From JAFGKK01 sp964521085 (GTDB lineage: Bacteria; Chloroflexota; Anaerolineae; Anaerolineales; RBG-16-64-43): 64,000 nt of DNA. The stretch covers positions 1-64,000 of the forward strand of contig CAZFPL010000006.1 of NCBI GenBank assembly GCA_964521085.1. Reading direction: 5' to 3'. The translations under genes were made by a program, and so were the position numbers. Each line of letters begins with the position of its first letter. Position 1 is the first letter of the stretch. A model generated the notes under the pieces. The model worked only from the letters and a program-made list of their open reading frames with translations. It searched no databases and was not told the origin of the DNA. This document shows, piece by piece, positions 8,901-16,171 of the stretch.

Positions 8901-11900
8901 TCCGTTGTAAACCTGGACGATCAAGCCGGCTTCGGGCTGGGCAGCCAGATTTATCACTGTGACGACCACCGGCAGGTTAACCGTGATGCTTGCGCTCGCG
9001 CAGCTCGGAACCGTGCAGTGGTTAGACGTCCCGCTCCAGAAGGCGGTCCCGTTCTTCGCCACCCGGAAGCGGTAGCTCCCCGCCGGCAGCGAGAGCGTCG
9101 CCTGGCCCTGCGCATTCGTGTATGCCGCATATCCCGCGTAGGTCGAGCCGTTGTAGGCCAGGACGTTCAATCCCACTTCGGGATTGCCGCCCGAATCCAG
9201 AACCGTCACCACGACCGTGTTGTCCACGGTGATGGTCACATTCTCGCATCCGGGGATGCCGCAATGGTTCGATCCCCCGCTCCAGAAGAAGCGGTTGTTC
9301 TGGTACGCCCGGAACCGGTACGATCCATTGGGCATGATGAAGCTCACCTGGCCTTGCGCGTTGGTGTATCCGGAATAGCCGAGGTAGGTCGTCCCGTTGA
9401 AGGCCATCACCGACACGCCCGCCTGAGGCTGTCCGTCGAGATTGAGCACGGTGATCGTGACGGGGACGTTGAAGACGATGTTCGCGCTGGTGCAGCCGGG
9501 GACGACGCAATGGTCGCCCACTCCGCTGTAGAACGCGGTCCCGCCCCTCACCACCCGGAACTGGTAGTTGCCGGCCGGCACCAGGATGACCGCTACACCG
9601 AAGGAATTCGTGAACCCTTCGTAGCCGGAGAAGGAGCCGTCGGTGTAGGCGGTCACATTCGTCCCTTCTTCCGCCGGATTCCCGTATGTATCCTGGACCG
9701 TGACGAACACGGCTATGAGTTCCTCCGTCGGCGTGGGAGTCTCCGTGTCGGTGGGGATGCTCGTTTCCGTCGGCGTGAACGTCACGGTCGGCGTCCAAGT
9801 CGGAGTCGCGGTGACGGTGGGTGTTTTGGATCTGGTCACAGTCCATGTGGGTGTTCCGCTCGGAGTGACCGTGGGCGCGTCCGCGGCGGTCTCGAAGGCG
9901 CCGATATCGCAATGCAGACCCTGAGGCCTGGGGATCCCGCGTGCGTCGGTTAATGCGCAGTTGGCATCATCTCCGGCGTCAATGGCCGGGGAACCGTCCA
10001 GCAGCGCCATCGTCCACGTGAGTCCGCCGTTATCGGCCGGCGGTCCAAGCAGCGGATCGCCGGTGACCGAAGGCATGCAGACCGCGGAACCGTCCTCCAC
10101 CAGGTTGTTTCCCCCGTCCGTGGAATACGTTCCCTCGCCGCCGCATTCGGCGACGCCGATCCCGTCGGCGATGATATTGTTGTACAGCGTATTGTCCGAT
10201 CCATCGGTGAAGAACAGGCTGGCGCCGGCGGTGGTGGCGGTGTTGCCGGAGAATGTGTTGTTGGTCAGGACGCCCCTCCCCTCGGCGTAAACCGCTCCCC
10301 CTTGCGCGGCCTGATTGTTGTAGAACGTGTTGTTCCCCACCCACAACACCAGGGCGTTCGCGGCATACGTATACAACAGGGCTCCGCCCCTGTCGGCGGC
10401 GACGTTCCCCGAGAAAAGGTTCTTGCTCAGGTGCAGGTATAGGTTCGGGCTCTGCCGGACGTATAGGGCGCCCCCCGCGGTGGCCTGGTTCCCGAGGAAG
10501 GTGTTGTCTTCCAGCTCATACCATCCCAGCTCTAAATAAATCGCGCCGCCCACGGATCCCGAGATGTTGTTCGCGATGAGGCTGTTGCGGATGGTCATCC
10601 CGGCCGAATACGTGCGGATGGCGCCGGCGCTGCTTTCCGCCGTGTTGGATGAGATTTCGCAGTCCAGAATGTTCAATTGCATGCCGTTCCGGACGGTGAT
10701 TGCTCCCGCCATATACGCCGAATTGTCCCGGATGACCGAATCTTGAATATCAACCTGGCCGGGTCCGTCCAGGTACAGCGCGCCGCCGAAGTCCGCCGCG
10801 GTGTTCCCGGTCATGTGCCCGTTTCTTAGAACCAGCGACTTCAGCGTCACCTGACCGCCCGTCTCGATGAGGAAAATGCGCACCGCATCGTTCCCGCTGA
10901 TCTCGATCCGCGCGCTCAGGCCGGATCCGTCGATGGTCAATCCCTTTGTAATATTGATCGTCGAAGCCAGGGTGATGGTCTGACCGGCGAGCGACGGATC
11001 GAAGGTGATCAATCCGTCCTCGGCGACGTCCGCCACCGCCTGGCGGAGCGAACCGGGGCCGCTGTCGTCGGTGTTGACGACGATGATCCAAGCCGCGGGC
11101 GTGTTGGTGATCGAGGGAGTGTAGGTAAAGGTGGGCGACTGCGGCGTCCGCGTGACCGTCAGGGTGAAAGTCGGTGATGAAGTCCGAGTCTGAGTGCTGG
11201 TAGGCGTGATGGTGCGGGTCCGGGTATTGGTGGGTGTCCTCGTGGTGGACGGAGTGTAGGTAATGGATGGTGTCCGGGTTTCCGTCGGCGAAAGGGTGAT
11301 CGAAGGCGTGTAGGTCTCCGTCCTCGTCTGCGTGATGGTTCTCGTAGGCGAGGGGGTCCGCGTGTTGGTCCTTGTCCGCGAGCTCGTCCTCGTCCGAGTG
11401 GGGGTTCTCGTGAGTGTGGAAGTAGCCGTCGGCGTTTCGGTTGCGGTCTCCGTCGCCGTCGGGGTCATGGTCGGCGTGTCGGTGGGGATCGGCGTTTCGG
11501 TTTCCGTGGCGGAGGGCGTCAACGTCTCCGTCGGTGTGAGAGTCTCGGTGGCCGTGGTTGTGGGCATCATCATGCCCATCATCTCCACTGCGCCGATGTC
11601 GCAATGCTCTCCTTGCGGGCGAGGTACTCCACGCTGGTCGGTCTCCGGGCAGTTGGCGTCGTCTCCAGCCTCGAGCGCCGGCGAACCTGTCAACAGCGCC
11701 ATCGTCAGGGTTGGTCCGCCGTTTTCGGCCGGCGGCTCGAGCAGCGGGTCGCCCGTTACGGATGGTAAACAGGCGGCAGAACCGTCTTCAACGAGGTTGT
11801 TTCCGCCGGTTATGGAGGGATCACCATCTGCATAACAATCTCCGCCTGCTGTAGAACCTGCAATAATATTGTTATATAAAATTGTGGAGGCTTCCAACGT

Positions 11901-13121
11901 CATTTCTATGCCGCCCCCTCCGGGATTTCCATCCGTGTGATTTCCGTAGAGGGTGTTATTCCTTAAGATCAATTTTCCATCTGTACTGATTGCCCCTCCA
12001 GCCACGCTGACTCCATTGTTGTAAAAGGAATTATTCTCGATAATCGCATAGTTATTGGCAATAGAACCGGAAGGTGTATAAATATGCAATGCTCCGCCTG
12101 CCACAGCTGTATTGTCGAAGAAATAGTTATTTCGTATTGTGATATCTACATCATTCTTTTGAAGTATCGAAATAGCACCACCGGCGCCATTGGTGGATCG
12201 GTTGCTGGAAAAAGAATTATTTTCGATCAGAATTGTCCCGTTGCCATACACGAAAATAACCCCGCCGCCGTTCGTCGCGCTATTGTCCGAAAATTCACTC
12301 CCCCGGATTGTTATGTCCGAAATATTTCCGGTTATCACCCCCCCATTGCCCGGCGCTGAATTGGAAATAAACGTACTGTCGAGGATCGTTACCGTTGAAG
12401 CAACATGAGAATGAATAGCTCCTCCTGCATATTCCGAGCTATTTCCAATAAAAGCGACGTCTTCGATGTTTATTTGACATTCACTAATAATGTGAATGGC
12501 GCCGCCGCCATTGGTACCGGTGATCCTCCCATTTTTTAGGACCAATGACTCTAAATTGACGATGGCTGCGCCATTCACCCAGAGAATCGTAACGGAATCA
12601 TTCCCGCTGATTTCCACCCGCGATCCGAGTCCAGACCCATCAATCGTCATGCTCTTGGAAATGGTTAATCCTGATGAGAGGGTGATGGTTTGACCGGCGA
12701 GCGGTGTATCGAAGGTGATCAATCCGCCGTCGGTGACGTCCGCGACGGCCTGGCGGAGTGATCCGGGCCCGCTGTCATTGGTGTTGAGGACGACGATCGA
12801 TGGTGGCTGCGGCGTGTCGGTCAGCGTGGGTGTCAGCGTGCGGGATTCGGTGAGGGTTGGGGTGAAGATATCCGTTTCGGTCGGTGTGTCTACCAGAGTC
12901 AGTGTCCTGGTCGCCGTTTCAGTCGTTGTTGCGGTATCAGTCGGTGTTCCTGTAAACGTTTCCAAATACATCGGCGTTACCGTCGCGGTTGGATCTTCCC
13001 CTTGCGCCTGCGTTACACCATGCTGCAGGAATAGAATGAGATATAAAGGAACCAAAATGGCGAAAGCCGCGGTTATCCATTGGGTGCGACTTCTCCGGGA
13101 GCGTATGAGTTGTGTCTGCAT
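5946..13121 (-). CDS. Giant exported protein: two beta-helix domains, ten and a half tandem repeats, inserted RCC1 propeller
   Basis: This is a 2391-aa protein. A signal peptide (1-41; MQTQLIRSRR...VTQAQG) and linker precede a right-handed beta-helix domain (about 108-515) that opens with NTNDSGPGSLRQAVAD and closes with HCDIGAVE. A long Thr/Pro/Arg linker follows, then a second beta-helix (about 680-1077) with the same opening and closing motifs (DSGPGSLRQAV, HCDIGAFE), then another linker. Ten ~82-aa repeats like those of the 1200-aa neighbour follow (about 1133-1960). An eleventh repeat is split: its first half (TVTNYSSQPVEGALVEVF) is followed by seven RCC1-type units (about 1985-2330; ACAVTTVGGVKCWGWNEYGQ style) and then by its second half (YSAVTNAQGQAILVLPPG). 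No C-terminal anchor is seen. A surface or secreted adhesin or glycan-binding protein is inferred. Confidence 0.85.
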   Translation of the reverse strand: MQTQLIRSRRSRTQWITAAFAILVPLYLILFLQHGVTQAQGEDPTATVTPMYLETFTGTPTDTATTTETATRTLTLVDTPTETDIFTPTLTESRTLTPTLTDTPQPPSIVVLNTNDSGPGSLRQAVADVTDGGLITFDTPLAGQTITLSSGLTISKSMTIDGSGLGSRVEISGNDSVTILWVNGAAIVNLESLVLKNGRITGTNGGGAIHIISECQINIEDVAFIGNSSEYAGGAIHSHVASTVTILDSTFISNSAPGNGGVITGNISDITIRGSEFSDNSATNGGGVIFVYGNGTILIENNSFSSNRSTNGAGGAISILQKNDVDITIRNNYFFDNTAVAGGALHIYTPSGSIANNYAIIENNSFYNNGVSVAGGAISTDGKLILRNNTLYGNHTDGNPGGGGIEMTLEASTILYNNIIAGSTAGGDCYADGDPSITGGNNLVEDGSAACLPSVTGDPLLEPPAENGGPTLTMALLTGSPALEAGDDANCPETDQRGVPRPQGEHCDIGAVEMMGMMMPTTTATETLTPTETLTPSATETETPIPTDTPTMTPTATETATETPTATSTLTRTPTRTRTSSRTRTNTRTPSPTRTITQTRTETYTPSITLSPTETRTPSITYTPSTTRTPTNTRTRTITPTSTQTRTSSPTFTLTVTRTPQSPTFTYTPSITNTPAAWIIVVNTDDSGPGSLRQAVADVAEDGLITFDPSLAGQTITLASTINITKGLTIDGSGLSARIEISGNDAVRIFLIETGGQVTLKSLVLRNGHMTGNTAADFGGALYLDGPGQVDIQDSVIRDNSAYMAGAITVRNGMQLNILDCEISSNTAESSAGAIRTYSAGMTIRNSLIANNISGSVGGAIYLELGWYELEDNTFLGNQATAGGALYVRQSPNLYLHLSKNLFSGNVAADRGGALLYTYAANALVLWVGNNTFYNNQAAQGGAVYAEGRGVLTNNTFSGNTATTAGASLFFTDGSDNTLYNNIIADGIGVAECGGEGTYSTDGGNNLVEDGSAVCMPSVTGDPLLGPPADNGGLTWTMALLDGSPAIDAGDDANCALTDARGIPRPQGLHCDIGAFETAADAPTVTPSGTPTWTVTRSKTPTVTATPTWTPTVTFTPTETSIPTDTETPTPTEELIAVFVTVQDTYGNPAEEGTNVTAYTDGSFSGYEGFTNSFGVAVILVPAGNYQFRVVRGGTAFYSGVGDHCVVPGCTSANIVFNVPVTITVLNLDGQPQAGVSVMAFNGTTYLGYSGYTNAQGQVSFIMPNGSYRFRAYQNNRFFWSGGSNHCGIPGCENVTITVDNTVVVTVLDSGGNPEVGLNVLAYNGSTYAGYAAYTNAQGQATLSLPAGSYRFRVAKNGTAFWSGTSNHCTVPSCASASITVNLPVVVTVINLAAQPEAGLIVQVYNGSTWAGYTATTNAQGQVSFTLPDGNYRFRVYKNSRSFWSGPANHCTVPGCTSAGITVDNTVTVTVLDSVGNPETGLNVQAYNGSTYAGYSIYTDAQGRAVMTLPAGNYRFRVVKGGTAFWSGTANHCTVPGCSSAGITINLSVTITVLNLDGQPEAGVSVVAYTGTTYAGYSGTTNAQGQVTFTMTDGSYRFRAAKNNRFFWSGAENHCTVPGCASATITVDNTVVVTVLDTGGNPEVGLNVLAYNGSTYAGYAAYTNAQGQASLALPAGSYRFRVAKNGTAFWSGTSNHCTVPGCSGASITTTIPVVVTVLNADSQPEPGLTVQAYDGPYYAGYSAVTNTQGQARLTLPNGSYRFRTIKGSNIFWSKSWNHCTVPGCSSADILAGERVIVTVLDTAGSPEYGRTVSVYSNDHYTGYYADIDAQGHATLTLPTGSYNFLVIKNGQYFWSGPTDHCAVPGCTSASITTTIPVTVTVLNQQGQPESGMGVEVFQAGHSFSRYAVTNDEGHVFLTLPVGSYRFQVAIGDFIAWSGDTDHCTVPGCTSATITIPTEFTFTTTVTNYSSQPVEGALVEVFSLLLPVSAPPVDVYGMTANAADVSVAFDYACAVTTVGGVKCWGWNEYGQLGDGTFISRFIPVDVVGLTSGAAAVSTARGHACALTASGGVKCWGANFVGQLGDGTTQDSAIPVDVVGLTSGVSAVASSGYHTCALTSTGTVKCWGDNGAGELGDGTWTSSLTPVDVVGLTGEIEKISAGLGHTCAVNASGGVQCWGFNLDGQLGNGSYQDSNLPVNVIGLESGVVAVSLGDYHTCAVTGSGAKCWGLNTSGQLGDGTTTNSPTPVDVIGLGSGIVEVAAGDVNTCVITDSGGVKCWGDTSAGQVDDGPPYIRPAPVDKEGLSSGVTHIDVGGITVCAVVNGGAKCWGNNTAFQLGIGPASPDYSAVTNAQGQAILVLPPGDYLFRVIYNNRSWENILSVPYNLSWSIGVY
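6120..7165 (-). repeat. RCC1-type repeat block (seven units) within the giant surface protein
   Basis: Seven units of about 48-50 codons each carry a CA(L/V)..GGVKCWG.N..GQLGDGT-like pattern, as expected for one seven-bladed RCC1/BLIP-II-type propeller. They are bounded by two halves of an ~82-aa repeat. Confidence 0.85.
7165..9722 (-). repeat. Tandem coding repeats (~246 bp units) in the giant surface protein
   Basis: Ten complete units plus the first half of an eleventh. Units 2-7 (7993-9468) follow the same order and the same alternation of types as units 3-8 of the 1200-aa protein. Units 8-10 diverge more. Confidence 0.85.
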
Positions 13122-13275
13122 ATCCCCTGCCTTCTATGAGGTCATTTTTGATGTTTCGTGGGGGCGATGAATGAAGGTACGGTCTGGTTTTCCCCCAGTT
13201 TTTCTCAGGTAAATAATTATACCTACATCTAATACCGGTATACCAATAAATTTGGTTATTAGTGTCACCTTTTTC
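13122..13275 (-). promoter_or_regulatory. Shared promoter and leader, copy C (giant surface protein gene)
   Basis: GGTGACA box at 13263-13269, 41-bp spacer, TATAAT at 13216-13221, CCTGAGAAAAACTGGGGG, AAAACCAGACCGT, ATTCATCGCCCCC and CAGGGGAT before the ATG at 13121. The spacer sequence differs from copies A and B, while the boxes and their spacing are kept. Confidence 0.6.
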
Positions 13276-13680
13276 GGATTACTTGAGGCATATTAAGGTC
13301 TAAAAAGTAATTAGTATACTTATATGATCCTATTTATCCACTTGTTTTTTAAAAAAATCGGCTTTTTACACCGATTAGTCAATGACTTTTCTTCAGGTTG
13401 AAGCTCTTTTTATACGGATTTTTTCTTCAAGGAATGAAGATATAAATTGCAGATAGGAGGGCAAGAACGCCTTCTCATCCACTAAAAAATTTTATCAGGT
13501 TGACCAATAACAAAAACCAGATGCACTGAAGAAGATCTCAGATTGGGTAGGTGACCCCGCCATGCAATCGCATACATCGATACGGTATTCTCTCTTCATT
13601 GTTCCGAATACTCGATCTGAACTAACTCCCTCCTGTTCCAAAGAACGGATGGCGGGGCGGGATTCTCATTCTCCTAATTT
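13276..13680. other. Intergenic stretch without a supported gene
   Basis: AT-rich DNA between the giant gene's promoter and the terminator at 13681. No ORF with a plausible start, RNA gene or repeat was recognised. Confidence 0.5.
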
Positions 13681-13714
13681 AAAAAAACAGACTGGATATC
13701 ATCATCCAGTCTGT
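13681..13714 (-). terminator. Strong terminator hairpin next to a degenerate tRNA-Gly end
   Basis: On the minus strand ACAGACTGGAT and ATCCAGTCTGT pair and are followed by a run of seven T. It is a close copy of the hairpin just downstream of the real tRNA at 13800-13823. Confidence 0.75.
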
Positions 13715-13723
13715 GTAAGCCTG

Positions 13724-13739
13724 AGCGGGTGATCCCGCA
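13724..13739 (-). pseudogene. Remnant of a tRNA-Gly 3' end
   Basis: The minus strand reads GCGGGATCACCCGCT. This combines the first bases of the tRNA-Gly acceptor stem with its last eight bases and lacks everything between. Together with the flanking sequence and hairpin it repeats 13797-13843 at 13686-13732. It cannot form a tRNA. Confidence 0.5.
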
Positions 13740-13785
13740 CACTAAAAAACAAGATCGGTGTGCAGGGCTGGAATGCTCATTAACT

Positions 13786-13823
13786 TGGTTAAAACAATCA
13801 GACCGGATATTTTCATCCAGTCT
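13786..13823 (-). terminator. Probable terminator of tRNA-Gly
   Basis: AGACTGGAT and ATCCGGTCT form a stem with one G-T pair, followed by ATTGTTTT on the minus strand, 11 bases after the tRNA end. Confidence 0.55.
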
Positions 13824-13834
13824 ATGTGAGCCAG

Positions 13835-13906
13835 AGCGGGTGACGGGATTCGGACCCGCGAATCCTTGCTTGGGAAGCAAGTGCCTTACCACTTGGCTAC
13901 ACCCGC
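13835..13906 (-). tRNA. tRNA-Gly (anticodon CCC)
   Basis: This 72-nt cloverleaf has acceptor stem GCGGGTG/CACCCGC with discriminator T. The anticodon stem CTTGC/GCAAG encloses TTCCCAA, giving anticodon CCC. The T arm is GCGGG TCCGAAT CCCGT (one G-T pair), containing the usual TTCGAAT-like loop as TCCGAAT. CCA is not encoded. Confidence 0.93.
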
Positions 13907-13958
13907 AACGATCGCCCTGCACTCGGTCCGATGATTATAGCCAGCCGCCGGAAGCGCG

Positions 13959-15005
13959 TCAACCTTTTTGGATCGGTCGAATCACGGCGCCTTGCGGCGT
14001 ATCCATCACTTTCCATCCCAACCGTTCGATCTCGATCCGGATCAAGTCGGATTTCCCGTAATCCCCTTCCTTCCGCACCCGCTCGCGATCCTGCAGCAAC
14101 GCCGTCACTTCCGGCGGCGGAACGGGTTCCGATTCGCGGGCTGCGCGCCGGGAGGATACTTCCTCCCATAGGACTTTCTCCACTCCGAACGGTTCGGAAG
14201 GAATCCGGTACTCCCCCAGCTCCTCGAGCGGGAATTCCCCGCCCGCCGGATGGACTTTTTCGCATCCGCCGCGGAGGATGGTGATCGTCCCTTTCCCTTC
14301 CACGAAACCCTTCCCGGATTTCCAATCCAAGATGGCCGCCGTATGTTCGTCCAATCCGAGAACCGCCGCATCCGTTGGCAGCAGGCGGCGCAACGCATCA
14401 AACCGCTCGCGGCCGATGAAACACCGGCTGGTGTCCAAGTCCTCCCCGCCTTCGGCATTGTTCCAATGCGAAATGACCACCAGCTTCCAGCCCAGGGCTC
14501 CGAAGAGGTCCAATCCCGGTTTCCACTCCGGGTCCTCGCCGGCTTTGAAAATTTCATATACCGGCAGGGTGAATAGTCCCATTGCGACGGCGGCGGCGCT
14601 GGCCAGCACAAGCTTGGCTCCCAGCTGCCAACCCGCGAGCACTTCCTGCCATGCCAGGCTGCTGCGCAATTGCCGCGCGGCGTATGTCGGACTTCCGGCG
14701 CCCATGTACACAAGGTCCGCAGCCTGAAGCGGCCGCAAAATGTCGGGGGAATCCGGGCTGAAGGCCGTCCCCCCCCGGCGCGCCGGAATAATGTCGATCC
14801 GCGGCGCAAATTCGCCCGCCCTCAACGTGATGGAATCGGCCACTCTCCGGGCGACTGTCGCGGAGTTAAGTTCGAAACCCGCCGGAGTTTCCAGGATGGC
14901 GATCCGGAATCCGCGCGGCAAAGAGGCGAAGATCTTGCGAAAAATTAAACCCCCGGTTTGTGAGGTCTCTCCCGAACTGATAAAAACGACATTTCCCAGA
15001 GCCAT
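13959..15005 (-). CDS. Type 1 glutamine amidotransferase-fold (cyanophycinase/S51-like) protein with CysS-like C-terminal domain
   Basis: This 348-aa protein starts at MALGNVVFISSGETS; GGAAGGCGGGAT precedes this ATG. An upstream ATG at 15152 would run through the divergent gene and is rejected. Residues 1 to about 225 resemble the class-I amidotransferase/peptidase S51 fold (VYMGAGSPTYAARQL, then LASAAAVAMG where the family has its nucleophile Ser). The last ~45 residues (RVRKEGDYGKSDLIRIEIERLGWKV..DTPQGAVIRP) resemble the C-terminal end of cysteinyl-tRNA synthetases. The first region suggests a hydrolase or amidase; the tail suggests RNA or protein contact. The actual reaction is not known. 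Confidence 0.75.
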   Translation of the reverse strand: MALGNVVFISSGETSQTGGLIFRKIFASLPRGFRIAILETPAGFELNSATVARRVADSITLRAGEFAPRIDIIPARRGGTAFSPDSPDILRPLQAADLVYMGAGSPTYAARQLRSSLAWQEVLAGWQLGAKLVLASAAAVAMGLFTLPVYEIFKAGEDPEWKPGLDLFGALGWKLVVISHWNNAEGGEDLDTSRCFIGRERFDALRRLLPTDAAVLGLDEHTAAILDWKSGKGFVEGKGTITILRGGCEKVHPAGGEFPLEELGEYRIPSEPFGVEKVLWEEVSSRRAARESEPVPPPEVTALLQDRERVRKEGDYGKSDLIRIEIERLGWKVMDTPQGAVIRPIQKG

Positions 15006-15046
15006 ATCCCGCCTTCCGCAACGAGTGTACCATTGAAGGATAGTCT

Positions 15047-15052
15047 TATAAT
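15047..15052 (+). promoter_or_regulatory. Candidate -10 for the aldo/keto reductase gene
   Basis: A perfect TATAAT lies in the 82-bp gap between divergent genes, 36 bp before the ATG. No good -35 is seen at 16-18 bp. AGGGA precedes the ATG as ribosome-binding site. Confidence 0.4.
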
Positions 15053-15087
15053 AGAGGGAAAGCGCATTTTTTCTTGCCAGGGACCAT

Positions 15088-16032
15088 ATGAACTTTACAA
15101 GAATTCCACTCGGGAAAACCAGCATCCAGGTTCCTCCGCTCGGCATCGGCACCTGGTCGTGGGGCGATAAGATGTTCTGGGGGTATGAGCAGGGGTACCA
15201 TGAATCGGATGTCCGCGCCGCCTTCGATTACTGTATTCAGGCGGGTATCGATTTCTTCGACACCGCCGAAGTCTATGGCCTCGGCAAGTCGGAAGAACTT
15301 CTCGGAAAGTTCCTCGCCGGCGGAAACCACCGCGCGGTCGTCGCCACCAAGTTTTTCCCCTTCCCGTACCGGCTGACAAAAGGCGGCCTGCACCGCGCTC
15401 TTCGCGGCAGCCTGCGCAGGCTCGGGCTTCCCAAGGTCGAACTGTATCAAATTCACCATCCCATGCCGCCGGTCGCCATCCCAACCTGGATGGACGCGCT
15501 CGCCGAAGCCGTCCAGAACGGGACGATCCTGGCGGCGGGAGTCTCGAACTACGGACTGGAGCAAACCCGGACGGCGTTTCAATCCCTCGCCCGCCGCGGC
15601 ATCCCTCTGGCTTCGAATCAGATCTCGTACAGCCTGTTGGAACGCACGCCGGAACGCAACGGATTATTCTCCCTTTGCCGGGAGCTTGGAATCACAGTCA
15701 TCGCCTACAGCCCCCTGATGCAGGGAATCCTCACCGGACGTTATACTGCCGCGAATCCCCCGCCGGGTTTTCGGCGAAGGCGGTTCCCCCGAGAATATCT
15801 TATCCGTGTTCAACCCCTGCTGTTCGTCATGCGGGAGATCGGCCAGGCGCACGGAAAAGCGTCCCTCACGCAGGTGGCGCTGAATTGGGTGATCGGCAAG
15901 GGTGCCGTTCCCATCCCGGGAGTGAAAAACCGGCGCCAGGCGGAAGATGTGGTCGGGACTTTGCCATGGCGGCTCACGCCCGAGGAGACGACTCGCTTGG
16001 ATGCCGTCAGCGATCAGGTGGCGAAGCTATAA
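15088..16032 (+). CDS. Aldo/keto reductase
   Basis: This 314-aa protein has the usual family length and the full catalytic tetrad: Asp58 and Tyr63 (FFDTAEVYG), Lys88 (VVATKFF) and His123 (LYQIHH). The NADPH-binding end IPIPGVKNRRQAEDVVG-like region (VPIPGVKNRRQAED, about 287-300) fits the AKR fold. It probably reduces carbonyl groups with NADPH in the cytoplasm; the substrate cannot be told. It stands alone between a divergent gene and an independent plus-strand gene. Confidence 0.93.
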   Translation: MNFTRIPLGKTSIQVPPLGIGTWSWGDKMFWGYEQGYHESDVRAAFDYCIQAGIDFFDTAEVYGLGKSEELLGKFLAGGNHRAVVATKFFPFPYRLTKGGLHRALRGSLRRLGLPKVELYQIHHPMPPVAIPTWMDALAEAVQNGTILAAGVSNYGLEQTRTAFQSLARRGIPLASNQISYSLLERTPERNGLFSLCRELGITVIAYSPLMQGILTGRYTAANPPPGFRRRRFPREYLIRVQPLLFVMREIGQAHGKASLTQVALNWVIGKGAVPIPGVKNRRQAEDVVGTLPWRLTPEETTRLDAVSDQVAKL

Positions 16033-16171
16033 CCCCGTTCCTTCACATCTTTCTTCCTGCGCTTGAGAAAAAGAAAGGCGGACTTTTTCGTGGATCGGAT
16101 TGGTTCGGCGGTGAGCGGGATGCGAATTCGGAATGCCCCCGGGCCGGAATGGGAATCCGATTGGATGGATC

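Noticed and set aside
1936..9722. Regular repeats resembling a CRISPR or satellite array
   Set aside because: The ~246-bp period is an exact multiple of three, the frame stays open throughout and substitutions respect the protein pattern, so these are coding repeats.
8526..9953. Long plus-strand frame (475 codons) opposite the giant surface gene
   Set aside because: It is antisense to the tandem repeats, repeats with the same period and has no start signal or known domain.
13724..13739. Second functional tRNA-Gly
   Set aside because: Only the two ends of the acceptor stem remain; D, anticodon and T arms are missing.
15006..15152. Longer start for the amidotransferase-fold gene
   Set aside because: It would overlap the divergent aldo/keto reductase start and its promoter; the ATG at 15005 has a good ribosome-binding site.
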